A stretch of DNA of 64,000 nucleotides from Candidatus Nanopelagicales bacterium (lineage in GTDB: Bacteria; Actinomycetota; Actinomycetes; S36-B12; GCA-2699445). Position numbers and translations under genes: made by a program. Below, piece after piece: positions 1 through 9,251 of the stretch. The stretch spans positions 248,001 through 312,000 of the forward strand of contig JBAOHO010000026.1 of NCBI GenBank assembly GCA_037045355.1. The letters run 5' to 3'. The notes under the pieces were generated by a model, which saw only the letters and a list, made by a program, of their open reading frames with translations, was not told the origin of the DNA and ran no database searches. Position 1 is the stretch's first letter. Each line of letters begins with the position of its first letter.

Positions 1-187
1 TCGCCGGTGCCACTTCCAGGATGTTGGTCGCAGTTCCAGTGGGTGTCACATGCCAGGCGAGGCTGTGTCCGACGACGACGAGAACTAGGGCGCCCGCCTT
101 CACAGAGTCCAGGACTCGATCGCGTCCCTCGGTGGCGACCACCACTCGCTCGACGAGCATGAGCCCACTGTGCCGGGGCTGAGCCAT
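1..187 (-). CDS. Acyltransferase-3-like membrane protein, N-terminal fragment
   Basis: Partial gene cut by the window edge. The minus strand reads open from an ATG at 187 (or an in-frame ATG at 160) to base 1. The translation contains GRDRVLDSVKAGALVLVVVG followed by HSLAWHVTPTG. This resembles the first membrane helix and the catalytic-site histidine (VVGHS) of acyltransferase family 3 proteins, which O-acylate envelope glycans. It diverges from the HerA-like gene, so the bases between 187 and 278 should hold promoters for both. Only about 60 residues are visible, so the family call rests on this one motif. Another polytopic membrane protein remains possible. Confidence 0.5.
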   Translation of the reverse strand, partial: MAQPRHSGLMLVERVVVATEGRDRVLDSVKAGALVLVVVGHSLAWHVTPTGTATNILEVAPA

Positions 188-264
188 CAGAGGGACCTGT
201 TTCGACGGTTCGTGTACTCCCCTCGTGGCCTCTGTCGGGCAGGCACCCGCGCCACTCAGGGCGC

Positions 265-270
265 TAGGGT
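265..270 (+). promoter_or_regulatory. -10 box TAGGGT of a probable leaderless transcript
   Basis: TAGGGT lies 7 nt before the GTG at 278. This spacing puts the transcription start at or near the start codon, and the same arrangement recurs many times in this window. It supports GTG 278 over the upstream ATG at 170. Confidence 0.6.
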
Positions 271-277
271 CACAACC

Positions 278-2752
278 GTGGCGGAGCTACTACTGGGAAG
301 AACGGTTGGTGACGCGGCGCCCACGGCTGCAGCGGATGCGGCGCCTGCGCCGGGAGTGTCGGTGTCCACCGGCGATCTGGTGACCCACGGGGTCATCGTC
401 GGCATGACAGGATCGGGTAAGACCGGACTCGGCGTCGTGCTGATCGAGGAGTGCCTGGCCGCCGGAGTGCCCGCGTTGCTCATCGACCCCAAAGGGGATC
501 TCACGAATCTGGCCTTGGTGTTCCCCGGCTTGACCGGTGCCGAGTTCGAGCCCTGGGTGGATCCAGCCCAGGCTCAGGCCGATGGTTCCGATCTGCCGAC
601 CTACGCGGAGAAGCAGGCGACCCTCTGGCGGAACGGCTTGCAGCCCTGGGGCATCGGCCCCGATCAGATGGCGGAGTTCAAAGGGACGTTTGACCTTGCC
701 ATTTACACCCCGGGTTCGACGGCCGGGATTCCACTCGACGTCCTCGGCTCACTGGCTGCGCCGCAGGGCGCTGATCTGGAGATCATGACCGATGAGATCG
801 AGGGCTACGTCACCAGCCTGCTGAGCGTGGTAGGCATCGCCGCCGACCCGTTGTCGTCGCGCGAGCACATCCTGCTGAGCAACATCATCAATGCCGCTTG
901 GACGGCCGGCGAGGATATCGACCTGCCCACCCTGTTGGCCCGGGTGCAGCAGCCCCCCATGCGCAAGCTGGGCGTGTTCGAACTCGACCAGTTCTTCCCT
1001 GCCAAGGACCGCATGGAGTTCGCTCTGCGCCTGAATGCGGTCCTGGCGGCGCCTGGGTTTCAGAACTGGATCACCGGCCAGCCGATCGACATCCAGTCGA
1101 TGTTGTGGACCGCTGACGGCAAGCCGCGGTGCGCGGTGATCACCACAGCGCACCTGTCCGACGCTGACCGACTGAACGCCACCTCATTGATCCTCGCCAA
1201 GCTGGTGACATGGATGCGGAGGCAGAGCGGCACCACGGACCTGCGCGCCCTGCTCTACATGGACGAAGTGGCCGGCTATCTGCCTCCCACGGCCAACCCG
1301 CCCACCAAGAAACCGATCATGCTGCTCATGAAGCAGGCCCGAGCTTTCGGTGTGGGAGTGGTGCTTTCGACGCAGAACCCCGTCGATGTCGACTACAAGG
1401 CGTTGAGCAATGCCGGCACTTGGATGATCGGCCGGCTTACGACAGAACGAGACAAGTCGAGGTTGCTCGAGGGCATGTCCTCCGCAGCGGGAGGAGTCGA
1501 TGTCGCCGCGGTGTCAGACAGCATCTCGGGTTTGGGCAAGCGTCAGTTCCTGCTGCGCCGGGCCGGTGGCAACGAGGTGTCGGCATTCGCCACCAAGTGG
1601 GCTCGAAGCTACCTGCGTGGTCCGATGACGCGCGACCAGATTGCCCAGGTCATGGCCGGGAGACCCGTGCCCGCGGCACCAATCTCGCAGGCAGTGCCCG
1701 CGACTCCGACTGTGCCCGCAGCTCCGGTGACTCCCATGGCTTCCCCTACGGCGCAGGTCACGGAGGTGGGCGCTTCGCCCGCGCTGTCCCAACCGAACGG
1801 CTCCGCTCCCCCTTCAGCTTCAGCTGCGGCCCTGGCCGCTGACGAGACTCCGGTGATGCCGGCGGTGGCCACGGGGACCACGGCAGCATTCCTCGATCCA
1901 GCAGCGCCGTGGGCGGGTCAGATCGGGGCGGTGCCTCCGACTGCCGCCGGCCCGCGCCTCGAGGCTGGGGCTGCGGCTCGGGTCATGCTGCGGTATGACG
2001 ATGCTCGTGCGGGCGTGGTGCATGACGAGGAGTACGAGGCGGTGGTGTTCCCACTGCCCGCCCAAACGGCCGCACTCGCCCCGCTGGTGGTCGACTACGA
2101 CGACCGTGACCTACTCGCCGACGTGCCGGCCCAGGCGAGGTTCGTCCTGCCGACGGCCAAGATCGACACCAAGACCTACTGGACGCAGTTGACCCGGGAC
2201 CTGACCGATCACCTCGTGCGCAGCAAGGCGGTGCAGGTGTTCGCGAACAAGACACTGAAGGTCTACTCCAGGCTGGGGGAGACGGAGGAGGACTTCCGAG
2301 CGCGGTGCCTGGCTCTCGCCATGGAGCAAGCGGACAAGAAGACCGCAACTCTTCAGACCAAGTACCAGACCAAGTTGCGGTCGTTGCAGACCAAGTTGGC
2401 AACGGCGTCGGGTCAGGTGCAGGCCGCCGAGGCGCAGCGGAACACGGGAATGCTGGATTCCGCGGCATCCGTGCTCGGCGGCTTTCTGGGCGGCCGCCGG
2501 TCGACTGCATCGATCGGGGCTGCCGCTCGTCGCGCGCAATCCGCCCAGGCCAAGGCGAACGCAGCGCAGGCGAAGGTCGGCGACCTTCATGGCCAGGTGG
2601 CTGACCTCGATGCCCAACTCGCCGGGGAGGTCCAGGCCATCAGCCAGGAGTGGCAGGCCAAGGCGGCCGAGGTCGTCCCGGTACCGATCACCTTGGCCAA
2701 GTCCGACGTCCGCATCGTCGACCTGCGCTTGGTCTGGGTGCCCGTCTCCTGA
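278..2752 (+). CDS. HerA-like (DUF853) ATPase
   Basis: An 824-residue ATPase of the HerA/DUF853 class, whose relatives are hexameric DNA translocases or helicases of uncertain role. The N-terminal third carries a Walker A loop (GMTGSGKTGLG) after a short beta-rich segment. A Walker B strand (LLYMDEVAGYLP) follows in the middle and then the family motif STQNPVDVDYKALSNAGTW. A Pro/Ala-rich linker (about residues 480-570) joins this to a C-terminal part with a long coiled coil rich in Lys, Gln and Ala (about 690-790). I chose GTG 278 because a TAGGGT box sits 7 nt upstream; an in-frame ATG at 170 would add 36 residues without family resemblance. It appears monocistronic and is followed after 33 bp by the HEAT gene. 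The family call is secure, but the cellular role is not known. Confidence 0.85.
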   Translation: MAELLLGRTVGDAAPTAAADAAPAPGVSVSTGDLVTHGVIVGMTGSGKTGLGVVLIEECLAAGVPALLIDPKGDLTNLALVFPGLTGAEFEPWVDPAQAQADGSDLPTYAEKQATLWRNGLQPWGIGPDQMAEFKGTFDLAIYTPGSTAGIPLDVLGSLAAPQGADLEIMTDEIEGYVTSLLSVVGIAADPLSSREHILLSNIINAAWTAGEDIDLPTLLARVQQPPMRKLGVFELDQFFPAKDRMEFALRLNAVLAAPGFQNWITGQPIDIQSMLWTADGKPRCAVITTAHLSDADRLNATSLILAKLVTWMRRQSGTTDLRALLYMDEVAGYLPPTANPPTKKPIMLLMKQARAFGVGVVLSTQNPVDVDYKALSNAGTWMIGRLTTERDKSRLLEGMSSAAGGVDVAAVSDSISGLGKRQFLLRRAGGNEVSAFATKWARSYLRGPMTRDQIAQVMAGRPVPAAPISQAVPATPTVPAAPVTPMASPTAQVTEVGASPALSQPNGSAPPSASAAALAADETPVMPAVATGTTAAFLDPAAPWAGQIGAVPPTAAGPRLEAGAAARVMLRYDDARAGVVHDEEYEAVVFPLPAQTAALAPLVVDYDDRDLLADVPAQARFVLPTAKIDTKTYWTQLTRDLTDHLVRSKAVQVFANKTLKVYSRLGETEEDFRARCLALAMEQADKKTATLQTKYQTKLRSLQTKLATASGQVQAAEAQRNTGMLDSAASVLGGFLGGRRSTASIGAAARRAQSAQAKANAAQAKVGDLHGQVADLDAQLAGEVQAISQEWQAKAAEVVPVPITLAKSDVRIVDLRLVWVPVS

Positions 2753-2785
2753 TCCGACCTGCACGTCTGCTCGCAAGGGAGCATC

Positions 2786-3868
2786 ATGGGCGAAAGCGCG
2801 CTCTGGACACTGGTTGTGCGGGCGATCCGGGAGGTGATCGTGATGCCCATGTGGGAGATCATCATCATCGCCACCTGCATCGCGGTCCCGATCATCGTCA
2901 TCGCCATCATCGCAGTGCTCAAGATGCAGCGGGATGGTCGCGAGATAGCGATCATCGAACGGCGCGGCCACTACTACCGTTTGGTTGCGGAGAAGAAGTG
3001 CGAGGCGCTGGTCGATGAGGCGATGCGCAGTCGAGAGACCCGGACTGCGCTCATCGACATCATCAACCGCTCGGGATACGAAATCTTCACTCCCGTCCCG
3101 CTGGGGACCCCGCTGGCCGCACGTGCGCAGCGCCTCCTGGCTCTGCCAGAAGCGACCGATCGTGCCATGGGTGTCTACATCCTCAACCTGTTCCAGGAAC
3201 CCGCGGGACTGGACGCCGCCCGCACGGCGATCCACGACGCCGATCCCGACGTCCACCTGACTGCGGTCCGGGTCCTCGGGCTCATCGGGAACGACCATTC
3301 GGCGAGCATCCTGGTCGATGCGCTGAGGCGCGGTGAGGTGGCGTGGGAACGCGTCGTGGAGCGGTTCAACGGCCCGTGGGCGCTCCCTGAACTGATCAAG
3401 GCGATCCAGACACCGATCACAGAGAGCACCCGGGAGAAGCACTTTCACGCCCGACTCGCGCGGGCGCTAGGCCTGCTCGGCGATGCGGCCGCCGAGCCCC
3501 ACCTGCAACGCCTGCTGGGGGAGGGAAACGTCGAGGAACGCATCAACGTCGTCCGCGCCCTCGGGCAGTGAGGTACACATGAGTCCCTGGCGCTCATCCA
3601 GGATTTGCTCAGAAACGACGAGTCGCCGCATGTCAGGGCGCAGGCAGCAACAGCTTTGATCCCTCTGCCTGACCGAAGCAGCGTGCCCATTCTGGTGCAG
3701 TCGATGTTCGACTCATCTTGGTGGGTGTGCTCGAACTCCGCACGCGCACTGGGCTCCTTGGGTCTCAGGGGCAAACGCGCTCTCGAAGAGGTCAGGGAAC
3801 GCGCGCCTGGAACCCTGGCCGCGCGGCGCGCCTCGGAGCAGCTGTCCATTCTCGAAGTCACTGCCTGA
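2786..3868 (+). pseudogene. Membrane-anchored HEAT-repeat protein interrupted by an in-frame TGA
   Basis: The first 261 codons give an N-terminal membrane helix (about residues 25-50, very Ile/Val-rich) and then HEAT-like helical repeats (for example PDVHLTAVRVLGLIG). At 3569-3571 a TGA follows RALGQ. The same frame then continues without interruption as GTHESLALIQDLLRNDESPH through further HEAT-like helices to a natural TGA at 3868. No frame change is needed, so a single codon separates an open 360-codon gene. The downstream part has no SD-preceded start of its own. The glycosyltransferase begins 10 bp after the final stop. HEAT proteins of this kind often sit beside a family 2 glycosyltransferase and probably scaffold it at the membrane (inference). 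A nonsense mutation, a base-call error or stop readthrough could each explain the TGA. Confidence 0.75.
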
Positions 3869-3878
3869 AATCAGGTCA

Positions 3879-5303
3879 ATGGTTCTCGTCGTCCTGCAGT
3901 TCACGCTCTCGGTGGTATTCCTCCTTTACTACGCCTACGTGAATGTGGTGTCCCTGGCGCTCACCTACTGGGGGCTACGCGGTGTGTCGGACTTCGTGCA
4001 GCGGCGACCGTTGCGCGTCTATCAGGAAGTCGCGGAATCGCCGCTGAGTACGCCCATCTCGATTCTCGTGCCTGCCTATAACGAGGAACTCACCATCGTC
4101 GATTCGATCGGAACTCTGCTCTACAGCAACTTCGCGAACTTCAACATCATCATCATCAACGACGGATCACAGGACAAGACGGTCGAGCAACTCGTCAATG
4201 CTTTCAAGATGGTCGAGATCGATTTGACCGCCAACGCTCATATCCCCACGCAGGAGGTTGTCGGGACCTACATGAGCACCAAGGATTCTCGGATAGTCCT
4301 CATCGACAAGGTGAATGGAGGAAAGGCAGACGCCCTGAACACGGGGATCAACTATGCACGGTATCCACTGGTGTGCTGCCTTGACGCGGACACCCTGCTC
4401 GACGAATGGGCGCTGGCCCGTATCGTCTTCGAGTTCGAGGCGGACCCGACCACTGTCGCCATCGGGGGGATCGTTCGCGTCGCCAATGGCTCAACAGTCC
4501 AGAAGGGGCGGCTCACCAACGTCAGCACACCACGAGGCTTCCTTCCCAACGTCCAGATAGTCGAGTATCTGCGCGCATTCCTCGGATCACGGATCGGGTG
4601 GTCCACCGCCCGATGTCTTCTCATCATTTCGGGAGCGTTCGGCGTCTTCAAACGGGAGACCCTGCTCAAGGTCGGCGGGTACGACACAGACACCGTGGGC
4701 GAAGATGCCGAGCTCGTGCTGCGTTTGGACAAGTTCCACCGAGATCACAAGATCCCGTACCGCATCGCCTTTCATCCGGACCCGATTTGCTGGACGGAGG
4801 TTCCGGTCAACGCGAAGATCCTCTCCAGTCAACGGGATCGGTGGCAGCGTGGCCTGGCGCAACTCCTCTGGAGACACAAGGAGATGATGTTCAATCCGAA
4901 GTACGGCCGCATGGGAATGATCACGCTGCCGTTCTTCCTGATCGTGGAGCTTCTTGGGCCTGTCATCGAACTGGCGGGGTACGCCTATGTGGTGCTGGGC
5001 TTCATATTCGGCTGGTTGTGGACCGAACTCGTTCTCCTGATCACCCTGATCAGCCTGACCACCGGAGTTGTCCTCACCCTGTTGGTCATCGTCATCGAAC
5101 AGCGCGCGTTCGCCCGTTACCCCAGTTGGCGCGATCTCTGGTACATGGTGTCGATCACCTTCTTCGAGAGTTTCGGGTATCGCCAGTACCTGGCCTGGGT
5201 CCGAGCGAAGGCGCTCCTCCTCATGGTGTTCCGCAAGACAGGGTGGGGAACCATGACTCGGAAAGGGTTCTCGGAAACGCCCGTCCCGCTGGCCGAGGAC
5301 TAG
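3879..5303 (+). CDS. Membrane glycosyltransferase, family 2 (polysaccharide synthase type)
   Basis: A 474-residue processive-type GT2 enzyme that adds sugars from nucleotide donors to a growing exopolysaccharide or envelope glycan at the cytoplasmic face. It has one N-terminal helix (about 3-30). The GT-A catalytic domain follows, with ILVPAYNEE, NDGSQDKT, the DxD-type CLDADTLLDEWAL, the GEDAELVLRL acceptor-site motif and the QRDRWQRGL motif (Q/RxxRW) typical of cellulose, hyaluronan and poly-GlcNAc synthases. Three or four C-terminal helices (about 350-420) form the membrane channel region. It lies 10 bp after the interrupted HEAT gene, so the two are probably cotranscribed. The product sugar cannot be told from sequence. 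PgaC-like N-acetylglucosaminyltransferase is the nearest resemblance. Confidence 0.88.
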   Translation: MVLVVLQFTLSVVFLLYYAYVNVVSLALTYWGLRGVSDFVQRRPLRVYQEVAESPLSTPISILVPAYNEELTIVDSIGTLLYSNFANFNIIIINDGSQDKTVEQLVNAFKMVEIDLTANAHIPTQEVVGTYMSTKDSRIVLIDKVNGGKADALNTGINYARYPLVCCLDADTLLDEWALARIVFEFEADPTTVAIGGIVRVANGSTVQKGRLTNVSTPRGFLPNVQIVEYLRAFLGSRIGWSTARCLLIISGAFGVFKRETLLKVGGYDTDTVGEDAELVLRLDKFHRDHKIPYRIAFHPDPICWTEVPVNAKILSSQRDRWQRGLAQLLWRHKEMMFNPKYGRMGMITLPFFLIVELLGPVIELAGYAYVVLGFIFGWLWTELVLLITLISLTTGVVLTLLVIVIEQRAFARYPSWRDLWYMVSITFFESFGYRQYLAWVRAKALLLMVFRKTGWGTMTRKGFSETPVPLAED

Positions 5304-5372
5304 CCCAAAGCGCGCCGCGTCGCGCGGGTGGATCAAGGCTCAGCAGGGCTGATCCCCGCCGAGGCGGAGATA

Positions 5373-6566
5373 ATGGCACTTGTGATCACTCGTCGCTTCG
5401 GCCGTACCGGCCTGGACATGCCGGTCTTCAGCTGCGGAGGAATGCGGTTCCAGAGCAGCTGGCGCGACACCGGACAAGAGATCGACCCGAGCGCCCAAGC
5501 CGCGCTGGCCGACACTGTTCGCACCGGACTCGAGTTGGGCATCAACCACATCGAAACTGCACGTGGGTACGGCACCTCCGAGCGTCAACTCGGCATGTTG
5601 CTGCCGGAGTTGGATCGCGACGCCCTCATCTTGCAGACCAAGATCAGTCCTCAGCCCGATCCGACCGTCTTCTTGGATCATGTCCGTGAGTCACTGCGTC
5701 GACTGAACACCGACCGAGTGGATCTGCTCGCTCTGCATGGCGTCAATACTTGGGAGAAGTTCTGGTGGGCGGTGCGTCCGAATGGCTGCCTCGCTGCCGC
5801 CCGCGAACTGCAGCAGCGCGGGCAGGTCGGTTCGGTCGGCTTCTCGACGCACGGAACCACCGACCTGATCACGTCAGCCCTGGAACATGAGGGCGACGGA
5901 GGATTCGACTACGTCAACCTGCACTGGTACTTCATCACCCAGCGACACCAACCGGCGCTGGATGTGGCCACGCAGCGCGACATCGGGGTGTTCATCATCA
6001 GCCCGGCTGACAAGGGTGGGCGTCTTTATGAGCCACCGCAGAAACTGGTCGATCTCTGCGCCCCGCTGCATCCGCTGGTGTTCAACAACGCCTGGTGCCT
6101 GGCCAATCCGCAGGTGCACACCTTGAGTCTCGGGGCGGCCCGGCCCTCGGACTTCGATCCCGTCCCGGATTCGCTCGCGGCGCTGGAGCACCCCGAGTTG
6201 CTCGCTGCCATCGAACAAAGACTCCATTCCGCCATGCGAGATGCGACCGGGGTCGACCATCCCGATGAGCTGTGGCAAGGACTGCCCGACTTCGCGGTCG
6301 CCCCGGGATTCGTCAATCTCCGCGTGATCACCTGGCTGCGTGGATTGGTACTCGGTTGGGACATGGAGAAGTACGCGCAAGGCCGGTATCGAATGCTCGG
6401 CACCGCCGAGGACTGGTTCCCTGGCTTGAATGCCGCGCATGCGACCGAGTTGGACTTCGCGGCCGCTGTGCGCGAGTCCCCCTTTGCTGACCAGATTCCC
6501 AGCTGGTTGGCCGAGACTCACCTCATGCTGGGCGGGGAATCCGTCGCCCGGCTCAGTCAGAGCTGA
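5373..6566 (+). CDS. Aldo/keto reductase family oxidoreductase
   Basis: A 397-residue NADPH-dependent aldo/keto reductase. The N-terminus RRFGRTGLDMPVFSCGGMRF is the usual first strand of the family. HIETARGYGTSERQLG gives the catalytic Tyr region, and HGVNTW and FSTHGTTDLI come from the barrel core. The C-terminal extension (about residues 290-397) is longer than in single-domain enzymes and matches YcaC/Fe-S-type AKR relatives, but without an obvious CxxCxxC cluster. I prefer ATG 5373, preceded by GGCGGAGA, to a GTG at 5328 that would add 15 residues. It follows the glycosyltransferase by about 70 bp and converges on the VWA gene. The substrate is unknown. Confidence 0.85.
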   Translation: MALVITRRFGRTGLDMPVFSCGGMRFQSSWRDTGQEIDPSAQAALADTVRTGLELGINHIETARGYGTSERQLGMLLPELDRDALILQTKISPQPDPTVFLDHVRESLRRLNTDRVDLLALHGVNTWEKFWWAVRPNGCLAAARELQQRGQVGSVGFSTHGTTDLITSALEHEGDGGFDYVNLHWYFITQRHQPALDVATQRDIGVFIISPADKGGRLYEPPQKLVDLCAPLHPLVFNNAWCLANPQVHTLSLGAARPSDFDPVPDSLAALEHPELLAAIEQRLHSAMRDATGVDHPDELWQGLPDFAVAPGFVNLRVITWLRGLVLGWDMEKYAQGRYRMLGTAEDWFPGLNAAHATELDFAAAVRESPFADQIPSWLAETHLMLGGESVARLSQS

Positions 6567-6672
6567 CCCTGGGCGCAGCCCCACGACTGAAGTCCAGCAG
6601 TCTCCCGAGGCGGTCTTTGTCTCACCCGGTCGGCGCTCGCCCGGCAAGAAGGCCCCTCGTCGGGCATGACCG

Positions 6673-7872
6673 TCAAGCGGTGCGGCGCAAGTGGTTCATC
6701 GACTCGGTCAGGCCGTTGACGGTGAGTGGGTACATGTCGATCACCGAGGCGATGACGTCGATCGTCGATCCCGACCAGCGTGATTGGGGCTCCGGATTCA
6801 GCCACACGCTGGACGGAAAGTGGTGCCGGAGCATCCGCAGCCACTCGAGGCCGGACACTCCGGTCCGGTCGTCCGGGGCGATCTGGCCACGCTGCCCCAG
6901 TTCGTAGGGCGCCATGTAGGCATCGCCGACGACGATCAGTTTGTAGTGGCTGCCGCACTGCCGCATGAGATCGTGCAGCCAGATCGGGTCAGTGAAGTGG
7001 TCGGTGTCGTAGACCTTGCCGTAGGGCAGGTTGTGGAAGTAGTGCGTGCGCAGTTCCTTGAAGTGCGTGGCCTTGCGGGTGGCGCTGAACAACTGGGACA
7101 TGAGGCTGCTGTAGGGGTACATCGATCCACCCACGTCGATCAGCAGGATCACATGCGTATTGGGTCTGCTCGGGGGCCGGACCACGACTTCGATCTCGCC
7201 GGCATTCCGAGCAGTCGCATCGATGGTGCGTTCGATGTCGAGTTCGACGTCGGCTCCCTCGCGGACGAATGCCCGCAGGCGACGAAGCGCGACCTCCATC
7301 TGGCGGATGTCCAGCACGACGTCGGAACGGTAGCCCTGGTATTGCCGGGCATCAGCGGTGTGGAACGCCATGCGACCACCCCCCGAACTGCCGGTGCTGA
7401 TCCCACCGGGCGCGAACCCCGCTTCTCCGAACGGTGACGTACCCGACGTGCCGATCCACGTATCACCCCCGTCATGGCGTTCGGTCTGTTCCCGTTTGCG
7501 CTGCTCGAACAACTCGCGCAATTCGTCGATGTCGATCGAATCGATGAACTCCTGTTCATCGATGCCCAACTCCGCCAGTTCCGCGCGAGCTTCGTCGAGC
7601 CACTGCCGCAGTTCGTCAGTGAGGGTAAGGGCTGCGTCGTCGATTCCCTTGTACTCCGCCAGGAACGCCCGATCGAACGCGTCCAGATGCCCTTCGTGGT
7701 GGATCAGGATCGAGCGGGCCAAGAAGTAGTAGCCGTCCAGCGATTCGTTGTGCAGCCCGGCTTCCAGGGCATCGGCCAGTGCAACCGCTTCCTGCGCCCC
7801 GACGGGAACCCCGAGCTGACGCAGCCGGTAGATCAGCGGAACGAAGAAGGGGCGGGTGCGGTCGGTCATCAC
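6673..7872 (-). CDS. VWA domain protein, CoxE-like
   Basis: A 399-residue protein with a C-terminal von Willebrand A domain of the CoxE/MoxR-partner type. The metal-ion site reads LLIDVGGSMYPYSS, the DxGGS form common in this subfamily, followed by LFSATRKATHFKEL and YFHNLPYG. The N-terminal half is helical, with an acidic stretch around FIDSIDIDELRELFEQRKRE. Its start overlaps the stop of the MoxR-type ATPase gene by 4 bp (ATGA), so translation is probably coupled. MoxR/VWA pairs act as chaperone-like machines that insert metals or mature enzyme complexes. No client enzyme is encoded next to it here, so its target is unknown. Confidence 0.88.
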   Translation of the reverse strand: MMTDRTRPFFVPLIYRLRQLGVPVGAQEAVALADALEAGLHNESLDGYYFLARSILIHHEGHLDAFDRAFLAEYKGIDDAALTLTDELRQWLDEARAELAELGIDEQEFIDSIDIDELRELFEQRKREQTERHDGGDTWIGTSGTSPFGEAGFAPGGISTGSSGGGRMAFHTADARQYQGYRSDVVLDIRQMEVALRRLRAFVREGADVELDIERTIDATARNAGEIEVVVRPPSRPNTHVILLIDVGGSMYPYSSLMSQLFSATRKATHFKELRTHYFHNLPYGKVYDTDHFTDPIWLHDLMRQCGSHYKLIVVGDAYMAPYELGQRGQIAPDDRTGVSGLEWLRMLRHHFPSSVWLNPEPQSRWSGSTIDVIASVIDMYPLTVNGLTESMNHLRRTA

Positions 7873-8714
7873 ATGAAGCGGCGTCGGTTGCGGCCGTTGG
7901 CATCGTCGTCAAAGGTCCGCAGATCCTGTTCCTTCTTCAGCAGCGTGCCGAGGAAGGGCGTGTTTGCGTCTTGGGTGACTTCCGTGACCCCCATGGACTG
8001 CAGCATCGCGATCCAGTCGATCAACTCGCTGGTGCTGGGGCGTTTGCGCAGCCGGTCCATGTCGCGAACTCCGTAGAACACGTCAAGGGCGTTTTGCAGC
8101 AGTTGCTCGTCGAGGCCGGGATGGTGCACCTCGACGATGCGGCTCATCAGATCCCGGTCGGGGAAGTCGATGAAGTGGAACACACAGCGGCGTAGGAACG
8201 CATCGGGCAATTCCTTCTCGGCATTAGAGGTGATCACGACGATGGGTCGCCGGCGGGCAGCAACGACGTCGCCGGTCTCGGCCACGGTGAATCGCATGCG
8301 ATCCAGCTCGTGCAGCAAGTCGTTCGGGAACTCGATGTCTGCCTTGTCGATCTCGTCGATCAGCAGCACCGCTCGGCGCTCGGATTGGAACGCGCGCCCC
8401 ACCGGACCCATGTGGATGTACTCACGGATATCGCGAACGTCATGGTCGCCGAACCTACTGTCGTAGAGCCGCTGCACGGTGTCGTAGTGATACAAACCGT
8501 CCTGTGCGCGGGTGGTGGACTTGATGTGCCAGGTGATCAGGTCCAGGCCCTCGGCCTCGGCGATCGCCTCGGCCAGCAAGGTCTTGCCCGTGCCCGGTTC
8601 GCCGCGCACGAGCAGTGGTTTCTCGAGCACCAGCGCAGCGTGAACCGCGGCCTCGAGAGCGGCGTTGGTCAGGTAGGAATCGGTGCCGGAGAATCCGGTG
8701 GGTGTGTCGGTCAC
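7869..8714 (-). CDS. MoxR-family AAA+ ATPase
   Basis: A 281-residue AAA+ ATPase of the MoxR family. Walker A is GEPGTGKTLLAEAIA, Walker B VLLIDEIDKAD, sensor 1 VITSNAEKELPDAFLRRC with the arginine finger pair, all at normal spacing. It works with the CoxE-like VWA protein encoded directly downstream with a 4-bp overlap, probably remodelling or loading cofactor into a partner enzyme. The GTG start at 8714 is supported by a TAAACT box 6 nt upstream (leaderless pattern). The gene is divergent from the DUF302 gene. Confidence 0.9.
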   Translation of the reverse strand: MTDTPTGFSGTDSYLTNAALEAAVHAALVLEKPLLVRGEPGTGKTLLAEAIAEAEGLDLITWHIKSTTRAQDGLYHYDTVQRLYDSRFGDHDVRDIREYIHMGPVGRAFQSERRAVLLIDEIDKADIEFPNDLLHELDRMRFTVAETGDVVAARRRPIVVITSNAEKELPDAFLRRCVFHFIDFPDRDLMSRIVEVHHPGLDEQLLQNALDVFYGVRDMDRLRKRPSTSELIDWIAMLQSMGVTEVTQDANTPFLGTLLKKEQDLRTFDDDANGRNRRRFM

Positions 8715-8720
8715 CGGGTC

Positions 8721-8726
8721 AGTTTA
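8721..8726 (-). promoter_or_regulatory. -10 box TAAACT of a probable leaderless transcript (MoxR operon)
   Basis: On the minus strand TAAACT is followed by 6 nt and the GTG at 8714. It shares a 68-bp divergent region with the TAGCGT box of the DUF302 gene. Confidence 0.6.
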
Positions 8727-8770
8727 CGTCGCGATCTTCCGGGCCTGTGGGCACTGGCCGCGGACTCGCG

Positions 8771-8776
8771 TAGCGT
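8771..8776 (+). promoter_or_regulatory. -10 box TAGCGT of a probable leaderless transcript (DUF302 gene)
   Basis: TAGCGT, then 6 nt (GAGGAC), then the ATG at 8783. The GAGG inside the spacer could also act as a weak SD, but the box-to-start distance fits leaderless initiation. Confidence 0.6.
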
Positions 8777-8782
8777 GAGGAC

Positions 8783-9172
8783 ATGGCTTTCGGAACATCG
8801 ATCACTGTGGACCAACCGTTCGACGAAGCGCTCGCCGCGACCCGCGAAGTGCTCGCCCGCCAGGGATTCGGTGTCATCACCGAGATCGACATGCAGGCGA
8901 CCATGAAGAACAAGTTGGGGGAGGAGTATGCGCCGTTCGTGATCCTCGGGGCCTGCAACCCGAACTTCGCACACCAAGCCCTCGGGGTCGATCCTTCCGT
9001 CGCGACACTGCTGCCCTGCAATGTCGTAGTACGCGAAGAAGGCGGAGCCGTCGAGATCTCGACACTCGACCCCCAGTTGCTGGTGCAGGCGACGGGCACT
9101 GACGAGTTGGCACCGCTGGCCGGGCAGTTGACCGACTTGCTCGCCGCCGCATTCGCCGACCTGGCGACCTGA
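8783..9172 (+). CDS. DUF302 domain protein
   Basis: A 129-residue single-domain DUF302 protein without signal peptide. Family features seen are the N-terminal FDEALAATREVLARQGFGVI helix, the TEIDMQATMKNKLG segment, the GACNPNFAHQAL loop and LLPCNVVVRE. The two cysteines (CNP and LPCN) are typical of the family and may bind a small ligand or metal, though the function is not established. It is read divergently from the MoxR operon and converges on the CoA-disulfide reductase gene. Confidence 0.88.
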   Translation: MAFGTSITVDQPFDEALAATREVLARQGFGVITEIDMQATMKNKLGEEYAPFVILGACNPNFAHQALGVDPSVATLLPCNVVVREEGGAVEISTLDPQLLVQATGTDELAPLAGQLTDLLAAAFADLAT

Positions 9173-9217
9173 CTGCCGGGGGGCGTGACTGCGTCCCTAC
9201 TCACCCCCCCTGCACCG

Positions 9218-9245
9218 AGGCGCCGACGCGCCGACGCGCCGACCC
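9218..9245. repeat. Short GCGCCGAC tandem repeat
   Basis: About three copies of an 8-bp unit lie between the convergent DUF302 and CoA-disulfide reductase genes. No function is visible. Confidence 0.6.
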
Positions 9246-9251
9246 ACGGGC

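Noticed and set aside
2111..3448. Minus-strand open frame of 445 codons across the HerA-like and HEAT genes
   Set aside because: Antisense to two clearly coding regions, low-complexity His/Asp-rich translation, no start signal.
3569..3571. TGA as selenocysteine codon
   Set aside because: HEAT proteins have no redox selenocysteine, no SECIS-like hairpin was evident downstream, and no Sec machinery is visible.
6673..7872. Degenerate MIDAS site (DVGGS instead of DxSxS) in the VWA protein
   Set aside because: The DxGGS form is usual in this CoxE-like subfamily, so it is not a sign of inactivity.
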